NCBI RefSeq assembly: GCF_902806685.2
Contig: NC_048553.1
Span: 9,965,099-10,029,098 of the forward strand
Length of the DNA stretch: 64,000 nt
Direction: 5' to 3'
From: Maniola hyperantus
Lineage: Eukaryota; Arthropoda; Insecta; Lepidoptera; Nymphalidae
Shown in pieces: positions 45,346-57,806 of this stretch. The first letter of the stretch is position 1, and each line of letters starts with the position of its first letter. Under the pieces are notes generated by a model. That model was not told the DNA's origin. It saw nothing but the letters and a program-made list of their open reading frames with translations, and searched no databases. Position numbers and translations under genes: made by a program.

Positions 45346-46099
45346 GGAGAGTTAGTTTTTTAATTACACTTTTACATATTAATAAAGGCGAAAGTTTGAA
45401 ACTCTTTGGGGAAAAAACCCCTCCTTTGGGCTTCGCCGCAGGTGGGTGAAAAGTAGTCTTAGATGTCACTCTCCAGACCCTTGGCTATAATGATGCGAAA
45501 AATAACGATCCGTGTAACTAATTGAAGAACAAAAGTGTGATAAATGGTATGCCATTCCGCAGGCACCATTTGTTTTCCGGGATAAAAACTAGCCTATGTC
45601 GATCTCCAGGGCTTTAACTAAATCCACGCTAAAAATCACTTCGATCCGTTTCCCCATGGTTTCCCCGGTGTGACGTGATTGAAGGACAAACAAACAACAC
45701 ACAATTTTGGATTCAGCTGTGAGAACAAGGTAAAGAAATAAAATCTCCAAATTTTTAGCAATAATTCTCATCTCTAATTCACAGTCATAATCGATATCAT
45801 GATATCGAAATATAAAAGTTCTAGGCGAATATCGAATAAAATATTCGGTTATTCACATTCGGTAGACTTGATATTCGGAGCAAGAGAGGCATAATAAATC
45901 AGAGCTGCTTAAAACTCAAGCGGCTCATATTTAAAGCGATGAAAGCTGGAAGCTCAGAAACTTAAAACTTAAGTTCAAAGGAAAATCGTTTATAATAGTG
46001 TGGGCTCATTATTGAATAATGGGCCAAATTAAGTTGATTTACGGCCCGTTCCTATATTCAACTTATCTGTAATCTATCGATAGCATACCTATATAATCT

Positions 46100-46239
46100 G
46101 CGACAGGTTGAGATGGCAATCAGGATATGAGGCAGGGGGACGCCCCGCACACCCGCACGTCATCCGCGCTCGTCCGAATTGGGTTGGCGCGGGGGCTGGG
46201 CGGGGCGTTCCCTCCCCGATTGCCATCTCGACCTGTCGC
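46100..46239. mobile_element. GC-rich MITE family M, complete copy
   Basis: Terminal arms gcgacaggttgagatggcaa and ttgccatctcgacctgtcgc match as inverted repeats with one mismatch. The 140-bp element is GC-rich inside (ggggctgggcggggcgttc). It would fold into one hairpin. Confidence 0.85.
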
Positions 46240-46419
46240 TTACTACTTGGCTTGGTTGGCATTTTTTTTAATAATTTAGCGTCGACTATAAGCGAACGCC
46301 GCGGCTGTTTCCGTGTGAATGTCGAAAAATTGGACTTTATTTCTTGTCTATATTTTAAAGGGAACCCCTGTGCGAAATTTCAGCTTTCTAGGTCCAAGTA
46401 TTTGGGCTAAAATTGATGA

Positions 46420-46730
46420 AAATCAGTCAGTGAGTGAGTCAGCGATAATAACGCGGTGGGTTGAGTGCCTCTCAGATTCTCTCTCAAAGGCACGCCCCGA
46501 CTGAAAACCGGGGCCGATCTTACAAGATACGAAGAAAAAAAAAAGACCAAAATTATAAACTGCAAAGTCAGCCATCCATTTACCTACTAGGTTCAACTTT
46601 GCTTGACGAGCGCAATTGAGTAAAATGCAAGAGATGAAATAGTACGCGAGAGGTCGAAATGACAATCGGGGAGGGAACGACCCACAAACCCGCACAGCCC
46701 CCGCGCTAACCCGGTGCGGGTGATGTGCGT
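46420..46730. repeat. Segment A of a duplicated pair (empty site) plus MITE M fragment
   Basis: About 46420-46648 matches 46804-46945 joined to 47490-47590: agtcagtgagtgagtcagcg, gagtgcctctcagattct, then ttataaactgcaaagtc and gcgcaattgagt-type blocks. Segment A lacks the insertion present in segment B. A partial MITE M follows at 46643-46730. Confidence 0.75.
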
Positions 46731-46803
46731 GAAGTGATTTTAAAAAAGTTCGCTAGGTAGGCCTTCTCCGATCTGTTACTAGGTGCAAGTGTTTTTGGCT
46801 GGG

Positions 46804-47276
46804 CGTTGATGAAAATCAGTCAGTGAGTGAGTCAGCGATAATAACGAATTGGGTTGAGTGCCTCTCAGATTCTCCCTCAGAGATACGCCCCAACTAAAAA
46901 CTGGGACCGATGTTAAGGACCAAGATAGGAAGAAAAAAAAAAAAACCGGCCAAGTGCGAGTCAGGCTCGCGCAATGAGGGTTCCGTACTACAGTCGTATT
47001 TTTTCGACATTTTGCACGATAATTCAAAAACTATGCTGCATAAAAATAAATAAAAATCTGTTTTAGAATGTACAGCTGAAGACCTTTCATATGATATAGT
47101 GACTTACTTCGAAAGGTGAAAATACTAATTATTAGTTCATGACAACAATTTAATTTTTTTTGTGTGATTCACGGTTTTCAGATTTTTCCCCAAAAGTCAG
47201 CTATAAGATCTACCTACCTGCCAAATTTCATGATTCTAGGTCAACGGGAAGTACCCTGTAGGTTTCTTGACACACA

Positions 47277-47321
<45 letters not shown>

Positions 47322-47322
47322 T

Positions 47323-47365
<43 letters not shown>

Positions 47366-47380
47366 GGCAGACAGACAGGC

Positions 47381-47434
<54 letters not shown>

Positions 47435-47590
47435 CAAAGTGATCCTATAAGGGTTCCGTTTTTCCTTTTGAGGTACGGAACCCTAAAAACCAAATTATAA
47501 ACTGCAAAGTCACCCATCCATTTACTAACTATTCAACATTGCTTGGCGAACGCAATTGAGTCAAATGCAAGAGATGCAATAAGAGAAAAA
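46804..47590. repeat. Segment B of the duplicated pair, interrupted
   Basis: Same ordered blocks as segment A, split by the family F element at 46946-47489. The break lies at the poly-A run that is intact in segment A. Confidence 0.75.
46946..47489 (+). mobile_element. Repeat family F, full-length, with (GACA)n tract
   Basis: It starts ccggccaagtgcgagtcagg, holds ttgcacgataattcaaaaac and tcaacgggaagtaccctgta, then a (GACA)n run at about 47277-47433, and ends gaggtacggaaccctaaaaa. The subterminal strings agggttccgtac and gtacggaaccct are inverted copies. Frames reading TDRQTDRQ come only from the microsatellite. Confidence 0.8.
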
Positions 47591-48143
47591 TACAAGTGAT
47601 TAAAAAAAAAGTTTGGTAGCTACGCCTCCCTCACTCAGGAGTCTGGGCCCACCCCGCAAGCGATTCGGACCGAACAAGAATACTCTAGTGGAGAGTCGAA
47701 AGCTATTTCAGTGCCAAGAGCTAGATTAAGGTTAAGACAAAGCCAGTTTAAAGGTAGGAACAGATCTAGCGGAAAATCGAACAGATAAACGCTTAGGCTA
47801 AGGCCACATACCACACAAGAGCCAAACTACAGTGGAAACTCGATTAACCGGATTAGGTGTCTAATGAATCACCGCGCGAGTCGCGTAGCGAACGAACGTG
47901 TTGGTCAATTTTTGTTAGTCGCTTAGTGATTCAATGGAAGAAGTTTTAATTTCTGCTGTTTTCATCAACAGACGGCGCTAAAGTGAATTATGTGTCACCA
48001 AACTAGGAGTCTTGTAGGTATGTGACCATTGTGTACATGTGTTGTGCATTGTGTCTTGTACACAAGGATAGCTCCTAAATTTTTCTCTAAGCTTGACACA
48101 TATAATGAGGCCTTAGCCTTAAAGTCGTAAGGAAATGTACATA

Positions 48144-48820
48144 AAAAATTTTTACAAAAAAAATAAAAACCGACTTCGTTACATAAACACTAAAAATTGA
48201 AAAATAATTTAATTTATTACCGAATACATTATGTATACAAGAGTTAATATAGTTCCATAATAATACTTTTTGGTGCCGGTGCCAATTAGCTTTAGCTGCG
48301 CGAATCGTCTAGACTTCATATTTTTATGAGACTCCACAATGGCACCTCATTGGCACCGACCCCAAAAAATATTATTATGGAACTATATTAACTCTTGTAT
48401 ACATAATGTATTCGGTAATAAATTAAATTATTTTTCAATTTTTAGTGTTTATGTAACGAAGTCGGTTTTTATTTTTTTTGTAAAATTTTTTTATTTCACA
48501 ATTTTTAGTGGCCCCATGGAATTATGCTATGACTGGTTAAAAATCTACTGTTTACTAAGCTATTACACTGATCGCGAGCAATTTACTCTTATCCGTTGAG
48601 GAGTTCCAGTATCTATCTTCGAAGATGTTCATCAGATCTTCACCAAATTGAAATGGGACCAACTTTGAGGTATACCCTTTCAAACAAAAAAAGAATTTTC
48701 AAAATCGGTCCAGGCGTTTTTGAGTAATCGGGGAACATACATAAAAAAAAAAAAAAATAAAAAAAAAAAAAAAAAAGATTCCGACGAATTGAGAACCTCC
48801 TCTTTTTTTTGAAGTCGGTT
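48144..48820 (+). mobile_element. Foldback element E, plus-orientation copy
   Basis: A roughly 350-bp palindrome (48144-48491; arms with aaccgacttcgttacataaa and atgtaacgaagtcggttttt) is followed by a roughly 330-bp tail. The tail ends ttgaagtcggtt and carries an A-rich run at about 48740-48778. The AACCGACTTC motif occurs at the start, and its complement occurs at the palindrome end and at the tail end. Confidence 0.8.
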
Positions 48821-49460
48821 AAAAAGAGCTGTCCGCGGTACTATCTGGTTGATGCGACATTTCGGTTACTCTAGTACAACTGTCACTAAAATACGGAAGA
48901 CGACCACTCTCGGGCATGCCACCGGCACCGGTTAGGTACGCCAAAGTAAATTAAACTGATATGAGTTCTTATAAAAAAAAAGACGTCTCGCCTCGACTCG
49001 GCCAGTATGCCTTGCGCCTAAGAGTTTCCACGGTAGAAATACAAAAGAACGGGTAAAGTAAAGATATTAAAAGAATCAATGCTGCGGTATTATACCTGAA
49101 AATTGCTCGAATACCTGGCCCTCGTTGTTATTCCATTAACTTTCAAATAAAAAAAAATTGTGCGCAATTTAAATTAATTTACCTACATATTTAGTCTAAT
49201 TTTAAATCTACTTACGGAAAAAAGCTTGAATATAATTTAAATGAAAATAAATACTTGAAGCTAGTAAAAGTCACTCAATGAGTTACCTAATTACAATAGT
49301 CGCCTTATCTTTCAAAGTCAAAGTCAAGGAAGGAGGTTTTTTGAAGGCGGTTCAAAAGAAGAAAACTCCAAGGGTTGACTCAAGTTGGCAACTGATGGTG
49401 CCATGGATGGAAGATGGGTGACAAAAATTTGACCCTTTTATTATTTCCATGCGGTCCTAG
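48821..49460. other. Stretch with no recognised feature
   Basis: AT-rich sequence between element E and the SINE. Nothing recognised. Confidence 0.35.
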
Positions 49461-49768
49461 TTCATCATGATCAACCCATCACCGGCTCACTACAAAGCAC
49501 GGGTCTCCTCTCAGAGTGAGAAAGGTTTTGGCCATAGTCTACCACGCTGGCCATATGCGGATTGGTAGACTTCACACACCTTTGAGAACATGAAGAACTC
49601 TCAGGGATGCAGGTTTCCTCACGATGTTTTCCTTCACCGTTAAAGCAAGTGATATTTAATTACTTAAAACGCACATATCTCCGAAAAGTTAGAGGTGCGT
49701 GCCCGGGATCGAACCCGCGACCTCCGATTAGAAGGCGGACGTCCTAACCACTAGGCTATCACACTAGG
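49461..49768 (-). mobile_element. tRNA-derived SINE, full-length
   Basis: On the minus strand: A-box tagcctagtgg, B-box gggttcgatccc, then gcacgcacctctaacttttc, the body (tgaaggaaaacatcgtgagg) and a tail ending gatgggttgatcatgatg. About 308 bp. Reference copy for the other SINE fragments in this window. Confidence 0.88.
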
Positions 49769-49964
49769 CGGTCCTAGTTATTGTCACTAAAAGCGGATAT
49801 TTATATCAAGATCTTAGTCAAGTCGTAGGTGGAAGGAACTGGGAGCTCACCGGATTGTTAACCCAAGAAAATACCTACCGTTATATGATAAATGGAAAGG
49901 TGGACACGGCCCATAGCAATGAAGAAAACCTACGACGCAGAGAGTTAGAGATACTTGCACTAAT

Positions 49965-50160
49965 CCTTACTGATATTATAAATAGCAAAATGTGTCTGTT
50001 TATCTGTATGTTACCTTTTTACGGCCCATCCGTTTAACTCATTTAGGCGCAGAGATAGCTTGCATCTCTACTTTTTATTCCAGAAAATCAAAGAGTTCCC
50101 ACGGACTTTAGAAAACTTAAATCTACCTATGTGGATGAAGTCACGGAAATCATCTAGTCT
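49965..50160 (+). mobile_element. Interspersed repeat family D
   Basis: tgatattataaatagcaaaa, tttttacggcccatccgttt, gatagcttgcatct and a cagaaaatcaaagagttccc block. Ends near catctagt. Confidence 0.55.
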
Positions 50161-50369
50161 AGTATAGGAAATATTTACACGTACCTATCTAATTAATTGA
50201 ATTACTTTCACGGGCTCATTTTGTTGACTTTAGGAACTAACTTAAACATTTGCACAACCCGTATACTCTTAGAGCCAAAGCCTACCTACCTACGGGTCTC
50301 CTTTCTACTTTCAATATAAAATCGACGCTTTAATTAAAAAAGTTTATACAATTAATAATAACAAAAGAA

Positions 50370-50505
50370 TAAAGCAAACAAATTCCTAAAAGGCCGGCAA
50401 CGCATCGGCGGCTCCTCTAGTGCTGCAAATGTTCATGGGCGGCGGTAATCACTTAACATCAGGTGACCCGCCTGCTCGTTTGCTCGCTATATCTATTTAA
50501 AAAAA
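50370..50505 (+). mobile_element. Jockey-like LINE 3' end, short copy
   Basis: aaattcctaaaaggccggca, tgttcatgggcggcggtaat, caggtgacccgcctgctcg, then an A-run at the end. Confidence 0.75.
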
Positions 50506-50782
50506 AAAACTGAGCCAAGGAAACCGACTGAAGAACACCTTTTGGAAAGTTACGATGAGGAAGGTTGAAGACCGGGTGAGATGGCGCTCACGAGGCAAGG
50601 AATATGTCCAAAAGTGGACGTCCACAAACTACAGGCTGACGGTGAATTAAAACCAAAACTATCCCAATTATGAAGCTGTCAAGTGAGACAATTAAGCAAA
50701 ATTAATTAATCGCATTACAGTCAAAACCGCGGCGCGTGCGCGAACTGACTCCCTTGAAAAAAGGACCCCGGATGGGTTCGAA

Positions 50783-52320
50783 ACTAGTCGGGCTAACGTC
50801 GACTAAACACGTACACGAGTACAGCCGGGACAGATATATATATATATTTATAATCGTATTACAATTTGCAGACATGAGTTAAAAGTTATGTTGTTTTGAT
50901 TCACTTTAATCTGTGTGATGGTTTGGTTTGGGCTGTACATAGACAAAACCAGTTGACCGCGACGGTCAAGTAAGCAACTAATTATATTCGACTTATTTGC
51001 TTTTAATTGCTCAATTTCACTTCTGATAGTCGACCGCAGAACAGACTGAACCGATTTGACTCTTTGGAATGAAGATAACTTACACCCTGAATTGACACAT
51101 ATGCTACTTTTCACCCCGGAAAATAGAAGAGTCCTCGCGGAGTTAAAAACCTACAAAGCACGCGGACAAGCATTATCTAGTTAAAAAAAAACAACAAAAA
51201 AAAAACAGTTTTCTTTCGTGAAAAGTAATTTCAGAGAAAGGGTTAAATCCAAGGAAGAAGGCTTTGGCACAAATATTTTTAGGCACTAGGAAAAGCCAAA
51301 TGTTTTTCACAAACATTTCTCACTAATTGTGTTCCGTTGACGTCTTGTTTTAATTGAAAAGGATCTTGGTCCTAAATATAGCAAAAATACGCGTACAAAG
51401 TCGTCAAAGTAGGTATATTATGTAGGTATGTGTATAAAGGTATACGAGTAAGATCGAAGGCATTTTAAGTAGAGACATGCTAACATTGCGCGTAGCATTC
51501 CTAATTTTTTGTTCCGAATCTTGCAAAACATTTTGAAAATTCAATATCGGTAATTATTTGTTATCGATTTCCGTAAAACAATATGTGAAATATACATATG
51601 CTATAAAAAATATGAAGTTTACAAAAGTTTTAATGATACAACATTACTCTATATACAATAGGTACGCATGAGACTTTTCCAGAATATTAAAAAGTTATTC
51701 CCGAAATAGTGAATCAGAAAGTAGATAACACAATGGTATTCCGAGAGCATTTGCATTATAACTGGATCGAGTTTGGCAAACTTTTCACATCAAGCCGTGC
51801 CCAATGGAAATTTTTCTCGAATAATATTTTAATGTGGTATCCTTGTGGCATTATTTAAGAGGAACAAAAGGAAACTTATGCATACACATTTTCTTTTAGC
51901 AACTTTCTGTTAATGAATGACTAGAAGTTTGTCCTGCCCACCTGATTTTTTTAAATATTTTGTTGTTAAATCAGTGAAAAGTTGAATAGAATTTGACAGA
52001 GACTGTCCGCGTTTGAATAAAAATGATTTAAAAAAAAGTAATAAAGGCCTCTAGACTCTAGAGCAAGAAGAGCAGAAAAGTAAAAGAAGGATAAAGTTCT
52101 TCAAGATACGCTTCGAAATAAAATTCAAAGAAATACTCTAGATCGATTCGAGCAAAGAAATAAGAAAATAGATTGGAATAATATAAAAGTGTCTCCGGTT
52201 CACGAGTCACACAACGGAAATGAAACTGGTAAGGCGGAGTGAATTAATAGAACTAAGATTATAAATACTATCTGTCCCGGCTTTACTCACGTGTGTAGTC
52301 GACGTTAGCCCGATTAGTTT
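50783..52320. mobile_element. 1.5-kb element with about 60-bp terminal inverted repeats
   Basis: Left end gggctaacgtcgactaaaca with cagccgggacagata and right end tatctgtcccggct with agtcgacgttagcccg are inverted copies about 1.4 kb apart. No transposase motif seen inside. An 88-codon minus-strand frame (51114-50848) matches nothing I know. Probably a defective DNA transposon. Confidence 0.65.
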
Positions 52321-52508
52321 AAACGCTAAAAGAACTAAGATTTTTTATGCAATACATTATGGCAGGAATCAAACGATGCAAATAAAAGTTTCAAAGGTTC
52401 ATGATCAGTGATCACGTGCACCTCTGCGGTACCTAATGAGGACACAGTTATTAATTGCAGTATATCCGGTACATTTAAGGACCCATTTAGAACAATCATA
52501 ATATTATT

Positions 52509-52550
52509 AACCGACTTCAAAAAAAGGAGGAGGTTCTCAATTCGTCGGAA

Positions 52551-52626
<76 letters not shown>

Positions 52627-53231
52627 ATGTTCCCCGATAACTCGAAAACGCCTAGACCGATTTTGAAAATTATTTTTTTGTTTGAAAGGGTATACTTCAA
52701 AGTTGGTCCCATTTCAATTTGGTGAAGATCTGATGAATATCTTCGAAGATAGATACTGGAACTCCTCAACGGATAAGAGCAAATTGCTCGCGATCAGTGT
52801 AATAGCTTAGTAAACAGTAGACTTTTAACCAGTCATAGCATAATTCCATGGGGCCACTAAAAATTGTGAAATAAAAATTTTTTACAAAAAAAATAAAAAC
52901 CGACTTCGTTACACAAACACTAAAAATTGAAAAATAATTTAATTTATTACCGAATATATTATGTATACAAGAGTTAATATAGTTCCATAATAATATTTTT
53001 TGGGGTCGGTGCCAATGAGGTGCCATTGTGGAGTCCCATAAAAATATGAAGTCTAGACGATTCGCGCAGCTAAAGCTAATTGGCACCGGAACCAAAAAGT
53101 ATTATTATGGAACTATATTAACTCTTGTATACATAATATATTCGGTAATAAATTAAATTATTTTTCAATTTTTAGTGTTTGTGTAACGAAGTCGGTTTTT
53201 ATTTTTTTTGTAAAAATTTTTTTTTATTATA
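52509..53231 (-). mobile_element. Foldback element E, minus-orientation copy
   Basis: Nearly the same sequence as 48144-48820 in reverse, including both short AACCGACTTC landmarks. It contains a 70-nt T run at 52553-52622, longer than the A-rich run of the other copy. Frames here that match frames in the other copy reflect only shared repeat sequence. Confidence 0.8.
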
Positions 53232-55179
53232 ACGTATAATATGATGTTATTCAAGATATGCGATTATAAGAAAGTTATACTTATACATAAGAGATTTGAG
53301 AGAGAGAATGATTGTTAAACCTCTAACTATTCTGCTGAAGGTAGAATCCAAAGATATGTTATGAAACACGTATTTTGATAAAAAAATGAAGACAAATTCG
53401 TACGCTTCGACACATAGACTGTGGATACTGGCCTGATACACCCCTTTGGGTAAAACGACTTCTGCACGTAAAACGAGCATGCTTCAAAATATGGCGGCCC
53501 GTTTTTGCAAAATCACAATACAAGATCATTTAATGTTTTGAACATTTCGCGAATTGAACATTCTATGTACTAAGCTTGCGCCGCGACGTTATAAGTCTAT
53601 TAGTATAGAAGTCAGGTAGAATCCTAGGGTAGAATCATGCTAAGATGGCTAACCAGATTTTTTTGCAATCAATAGAGGCAGTAAAGACGCTACCTCAAGT
53701 CACGATGGACCACGAGAAAACACTGAACCATTTATCTTGTCGGCATTTATGTCGCTCAGAAGAACCATGTCTAAACCATATATTTAGTGGACGTATGTTT
53801 CTGAGCAGCCCCAATTTGCCTTAGGTCGAGGTGTTCGAGGTCTGAGGTTACTTAAATGGATACCAAACTAAATATGCTACGCTAGTTCAAACACCCACAC
53901 TATTAATCGGATTTTACATATTACAACATTGGCGATGATTTAGGACTTCCGCTTAGTAATAGGAAGGCTAAATGATAGGCTCAGCGGACGTTTAGCTGAA
54001 CTAAGTACCTAAATGTACTAGCTAACTAAATGTAATCTTATTAAACAATTAATGCCTTGATAGTTCAACAGCTAAAGGGCAGAGTGGCAAATTTGAAGTG
54101 TGTAATGCCAAAATGGCGACCTTGTTGGATTGATATGCTAAAATCTTTACCTCCGATGAAAGTACAGATATTAGCATTTCAAGCTACATAAATTGTGGAT
54201 TAACTGGCTACAAACTCCATAGCTATTACCTTTGTAATTTCGTTTTACTCAGTAAAACCCATTAAATAACAATCAATCTCGTAACCAAATAAAAGCCACA
54301 GCTGAGATATTACATTCTAGAGTGGCTGATGCCGCTTTAAACCGCTTCAAAGGGGAAATTGTCGAGAGACACGGCAATTGTCCTATGCCTCGGTGCTCGA
54401 TAAACCGATATTAGATTACAGAATCGCGGTCGACAGTGTGGGCGAATAAGAAAGAATCTTATCTTTATCGCAGTCATTCAGAGGTGCGAGTAGGTACAAA
54501 ACTGCTTTTTAAAGACTTGCGATTCGATACAATCGAAAGCTCGTCAATCGTGATGTGATAGTGATGGATAGACGCTGAGTCATGCCGTTTCGAATAGAGT
54601 AAGTGAAAACATTATAGATAATTATTTATAAGCTTTTATTTAACTTTATCCCCATTTAAGAGCTAACGTCTGCCTTGTCAGGTATGTATGAGGACTGTGT
54701 AACTTAAAAATAGCATTTGTCTCATTTCATAGCAATGCTATGCAAATGTAGTATGAAAATCAAGCACAAAAGTGGATCTCACAGCTCATAAAAATATCCC
54801 GCTCTTTGCAAAATCATGCATTCCTGGCGGAGGGGAATTGCTTAGGAAATTCTTGGAATTTAAAAAGAAAGAATAGTCTGGATCAATCTAAATTTTATAA
54901 AAGCTACAAAGCAGTTATTAAAGTAGGTATGACCAACTCAGGAGCAAATAAATCAATGAGCTTCTAATTTAATTGAAAATTAATATTAGATAGAAGCCAC
55001 GAAAATGAATCAATTCGTTCTGGACGATTAGTGGAATGCCTATAATTTCATGTTCTTGAATAGAAAAGTTTTTTTTTGTTCAAAGTAGCATATACCGCAA
55101 CTCTTATTTATCTACGTGAATATAGCGTTTTTTTCATAACGGGTAATGAAAATCCTTTCCTAGAGAGGTTCTCATATTA
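53232..55179. other. Stretch with no recognised feature
   Basis: About 1.9 kb of AT-rich sequence. No gene, RNA or repeat recognised with confidence. Confidence 0.35.
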
Positions 55180-55387
55180 ATATTATAAATGCGAAAGTGT
55201 GTCTGTCTGTCTGTCTGCTAGCTTTTCACGCCTCAACTGTTCAACCGATTTTGACGAAATTTGGTACAGGGATAGCTTGCATCCCGGGGTAGGACATAGG
55301 CTACTTTTTATCCCGGAAAATTGAAGAGTTCCCGCAGGATTTTTAAAAACCTAAATCCGCGCGGACGAAGTCGCGGGCATCATCTAG
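55180..55387 (+). mobile_element. Interspersed repeat family D, near-consensus copy
   Basis: ttataaatgcgaaagtgtgt, (GTCT)n, ttttgacgaaatttggtaca, gatagcttgcatcccggggt, ctactttttatcccggaaaa, and the end cgaagtcgcgggcatcatct followed by agt. Best preserved copy of this family here. Confidence 0.75.
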
Positions 55388-56560
55388 TATAAAATAAGTT
55401 TCTTGATCCACCAGTTTAAAATGTGCGTTGTTTGTCAGTCAATCACGGCACTGCATGTTACTTACATGTATTGATAAATTTAGTGATTTCGAGTCGTCAA
55501 GTGAAATAGTCTTGTTTGCCCGAAGTTCACGGAAGCCAGTTTCATAATATGGTGTATTTAAAATGTGTATTGCAATTAAGTTCCCCGCCTTATCTGTGTA
55601 TCAAATTTTGATGTACATATTTAGAATGTGAATTGAGTTTTAAGTTCTTCCGCCCTTTTGTATTATCTGTCTACCTCCGCTATCTTTACTTTACCGTCTA
55701 TTTCAAAAAGTTAACTCAAGTGGAGCAAAAGGCGTACCACAGCTTGTTATTCCGATACAGTTTTATCTTGCTTACTCGTTTAACGAGGTCACAGTGAATA
55801 AACCTCGGAGGGATGTCGATTTCCGATATTAAGTTCACCGTAATAAGACAGGCACAGGGCTTGAATCTCGGGCAGATTTGCTTGATCTACTTTCAATATA
55901 ACGCGTTTCATTTAATAAAAGCTTAACTTGCTTTATATGTATGTGTTACAAGTTATTATAGAAGTAGTAGAGTAGTAGTAGAGCAAGAAGCTGTTTATTT
56001 GAAGATTTAGCCTTTTAAATTCAAACTCAAATCTGGTTATTTTCTATCTGTTAAGAACTCTATACGTTGTATTCCTCATTATTGTGGGGCATTAAACACA
56101 TAAAGGTTCTTGGGATGATAATGGGACATCAATTTAATCCTCCAAAATAAAGGTTACCTGTAAGAAATTGCTCTAGCAAATAGGCCGCCTTTATACCCTT
56201 TTATATAGTTTCATCTATTTATGTATCTAGTGTTGTATACCTCTACATACACGAGAAGAGTGGACATAATTTATTCGACCATGGCTCCCTTGAAAGCTAT
56301 GTTGAAAGCACGCTGCGGGAAAAGGAACAATGAGGTAAAAAGGTAGAATTTGTTAATCTGATTCAGACCCGACTTTTTCCTTGTTAACTAAGCATGAAGC
56401 TTTTACGAGCTATGGAATTTTGCTGTTGTATCTACTGATAGGATAGGATATTTATTCGTAGACTAAATTTTGAGGGAACAGCGAAGAGCGAATTCATATG
56501 CCATGCTTCTGCTTATTTCTCCAACTTGACCTTTCAAAATTCAGGGCAGAAATTTTAGGT
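55388..56560. other. Stretch with no recognised feature
   Basis: AT-rich sequence. Nothing recognised on either strand. Confidence 0.35.
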
Positions 56561-56713
56561 AAAGTAGCCGGCGGAAAATATTGTACATCGATCTTCGATG
56601 TAGAGCATTGTCCATGTCACTCATATCTATGCGACGTTTTGTCGGTCTCAAAGGCAGAGACACGCTATCTCATTCTAAAGGTCGATGTACAATATTTTCT
56701 GGCGGGCACTGTA
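56561..56713. mobile_element. Foldback MITE family H, copy 2
   Basis: ggaaaatattgtacatcgat at the left and atgtacaatattttctggcg at the right are inverted. The inner cgttttgtcggtctcaaagg block is shared with copies 1 and 4. Confidence 0.7.
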
Positions 56714-57084
56714 TTTCCTGTTTTGGTCACGTCTAGTTCGCGATTCGTTTTGATTTTACCTGACCAATGCCAAACCTGTTGTTTCATGTTGGTTCCAAGC
56801 AAAAATTCTTGAATCAACATGAAAATTTAATGCAGCCCAACGATCAACAAGCCACATGGCACATCACAAAAAGATGCAAGAGTACACGTTCAACTTAGTA
56901 GTGGCGTAAAATCAATACGATTTGTCGCCGTCCGACTAGTTTTATTGCCTTTAGCGCTACGAGTGTGCACTATGCACAATGCACATCCACTAAACGTTCT
57001 TTTGTCCCAGTCGGCCTCAATTCAAATCAAACTATCCAAGACACATGACATCCGCTCGCAAAGGGACGCGTGCATTTTTTTTTT

Positions 57085-57190
57085 ATAAGACTAGCGCTTG
57101 ACTGTAATCTTACCTGACGGCGAGTTGTGATTCAACCAAAGCTTAGAACACGCTTGTCTTGAAGATTCCTATTCACTCTTGATTTTGATG
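57085..57190 (+). mobile_element. Interspersed repeat family B
   Basis: actagcgcttgactgtaatc, then acgcttgtcttgaagattcc. Diverged copy. Confidence 0.5.
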
Positions 57191-57806
57191 TACCTAAATC
57201 TCCAACCAACTATTCAAGACACATGACATCCGCTCGCATAGGGATTAGGGACGTATGCAATTTTTTTTTAATAGACGTCTATTGGTTGAAGATGACGACT
57301 CTTCTTGTTATTGTTGTTTTGGTTGTGCAGACTCTAAAGATGGCTTGCAGTTTAATTGTGACTAGATATTTTTAATGAATAGCGGGCAAACGAGCAGACA
57401 TGTCATTTGATGCGTGCTGTCTGCTGTGATAGAACAAATCTGGAGGAACTAAATAAAATGCCCATCAAGCACTTTCTCTGAAATATGTATATCTTGAAGA
57501 ATGTACAGACAAGCAACCTTGCAGTTTTTAAAACGTTTCGGATTCAGCGAACTATAAATCTTATCAGCCCATAATATATTATTCTAATAAACCTCCTTCG
57601 TCTTCACCTTCAGGCTGGATATGAAAAGCGTGTGAATCAACCACTCCGGGTTAGCAACGGCCGTGACGCAATGTTTATATTCGCTCATATTCTGTTTATT
57701 ATATTATGTATAATAATTTCATTGACTGAAATGTTTTATGAAATGTTAGGTCATGCATGTAACAGTAATGTTAGAGTTTCATAATCTGTTCCTATACTCT
57801 GTCATC

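Noticed and set aside
47277..47433. CRISPR-like regular repeats
   Set aside because: A 4-bp microsatellite without spacers in a eukaryotic genome.
47164..47517. Frames reading TDRQTDRQ or VCLSVCLS on both strands
   Set aside because: They are the (GACA)n microsatellite in repeat family F, not a protein.
52335..52769. 144-codon minus-strand frame with a long poly-lysine
   Set aside because: The lysines are the translation of the 70-nt T run, and the rest is repeat element E.
48339..53095. Two similar frames of 86 and 109 codons (48339-48599 and 52766-53095) beginning or containing MAPHWHRPQK
   Set aside because: The similarity comes from the two near-identical copies of element E. There is no domain and no sign of selection on protein sequence.
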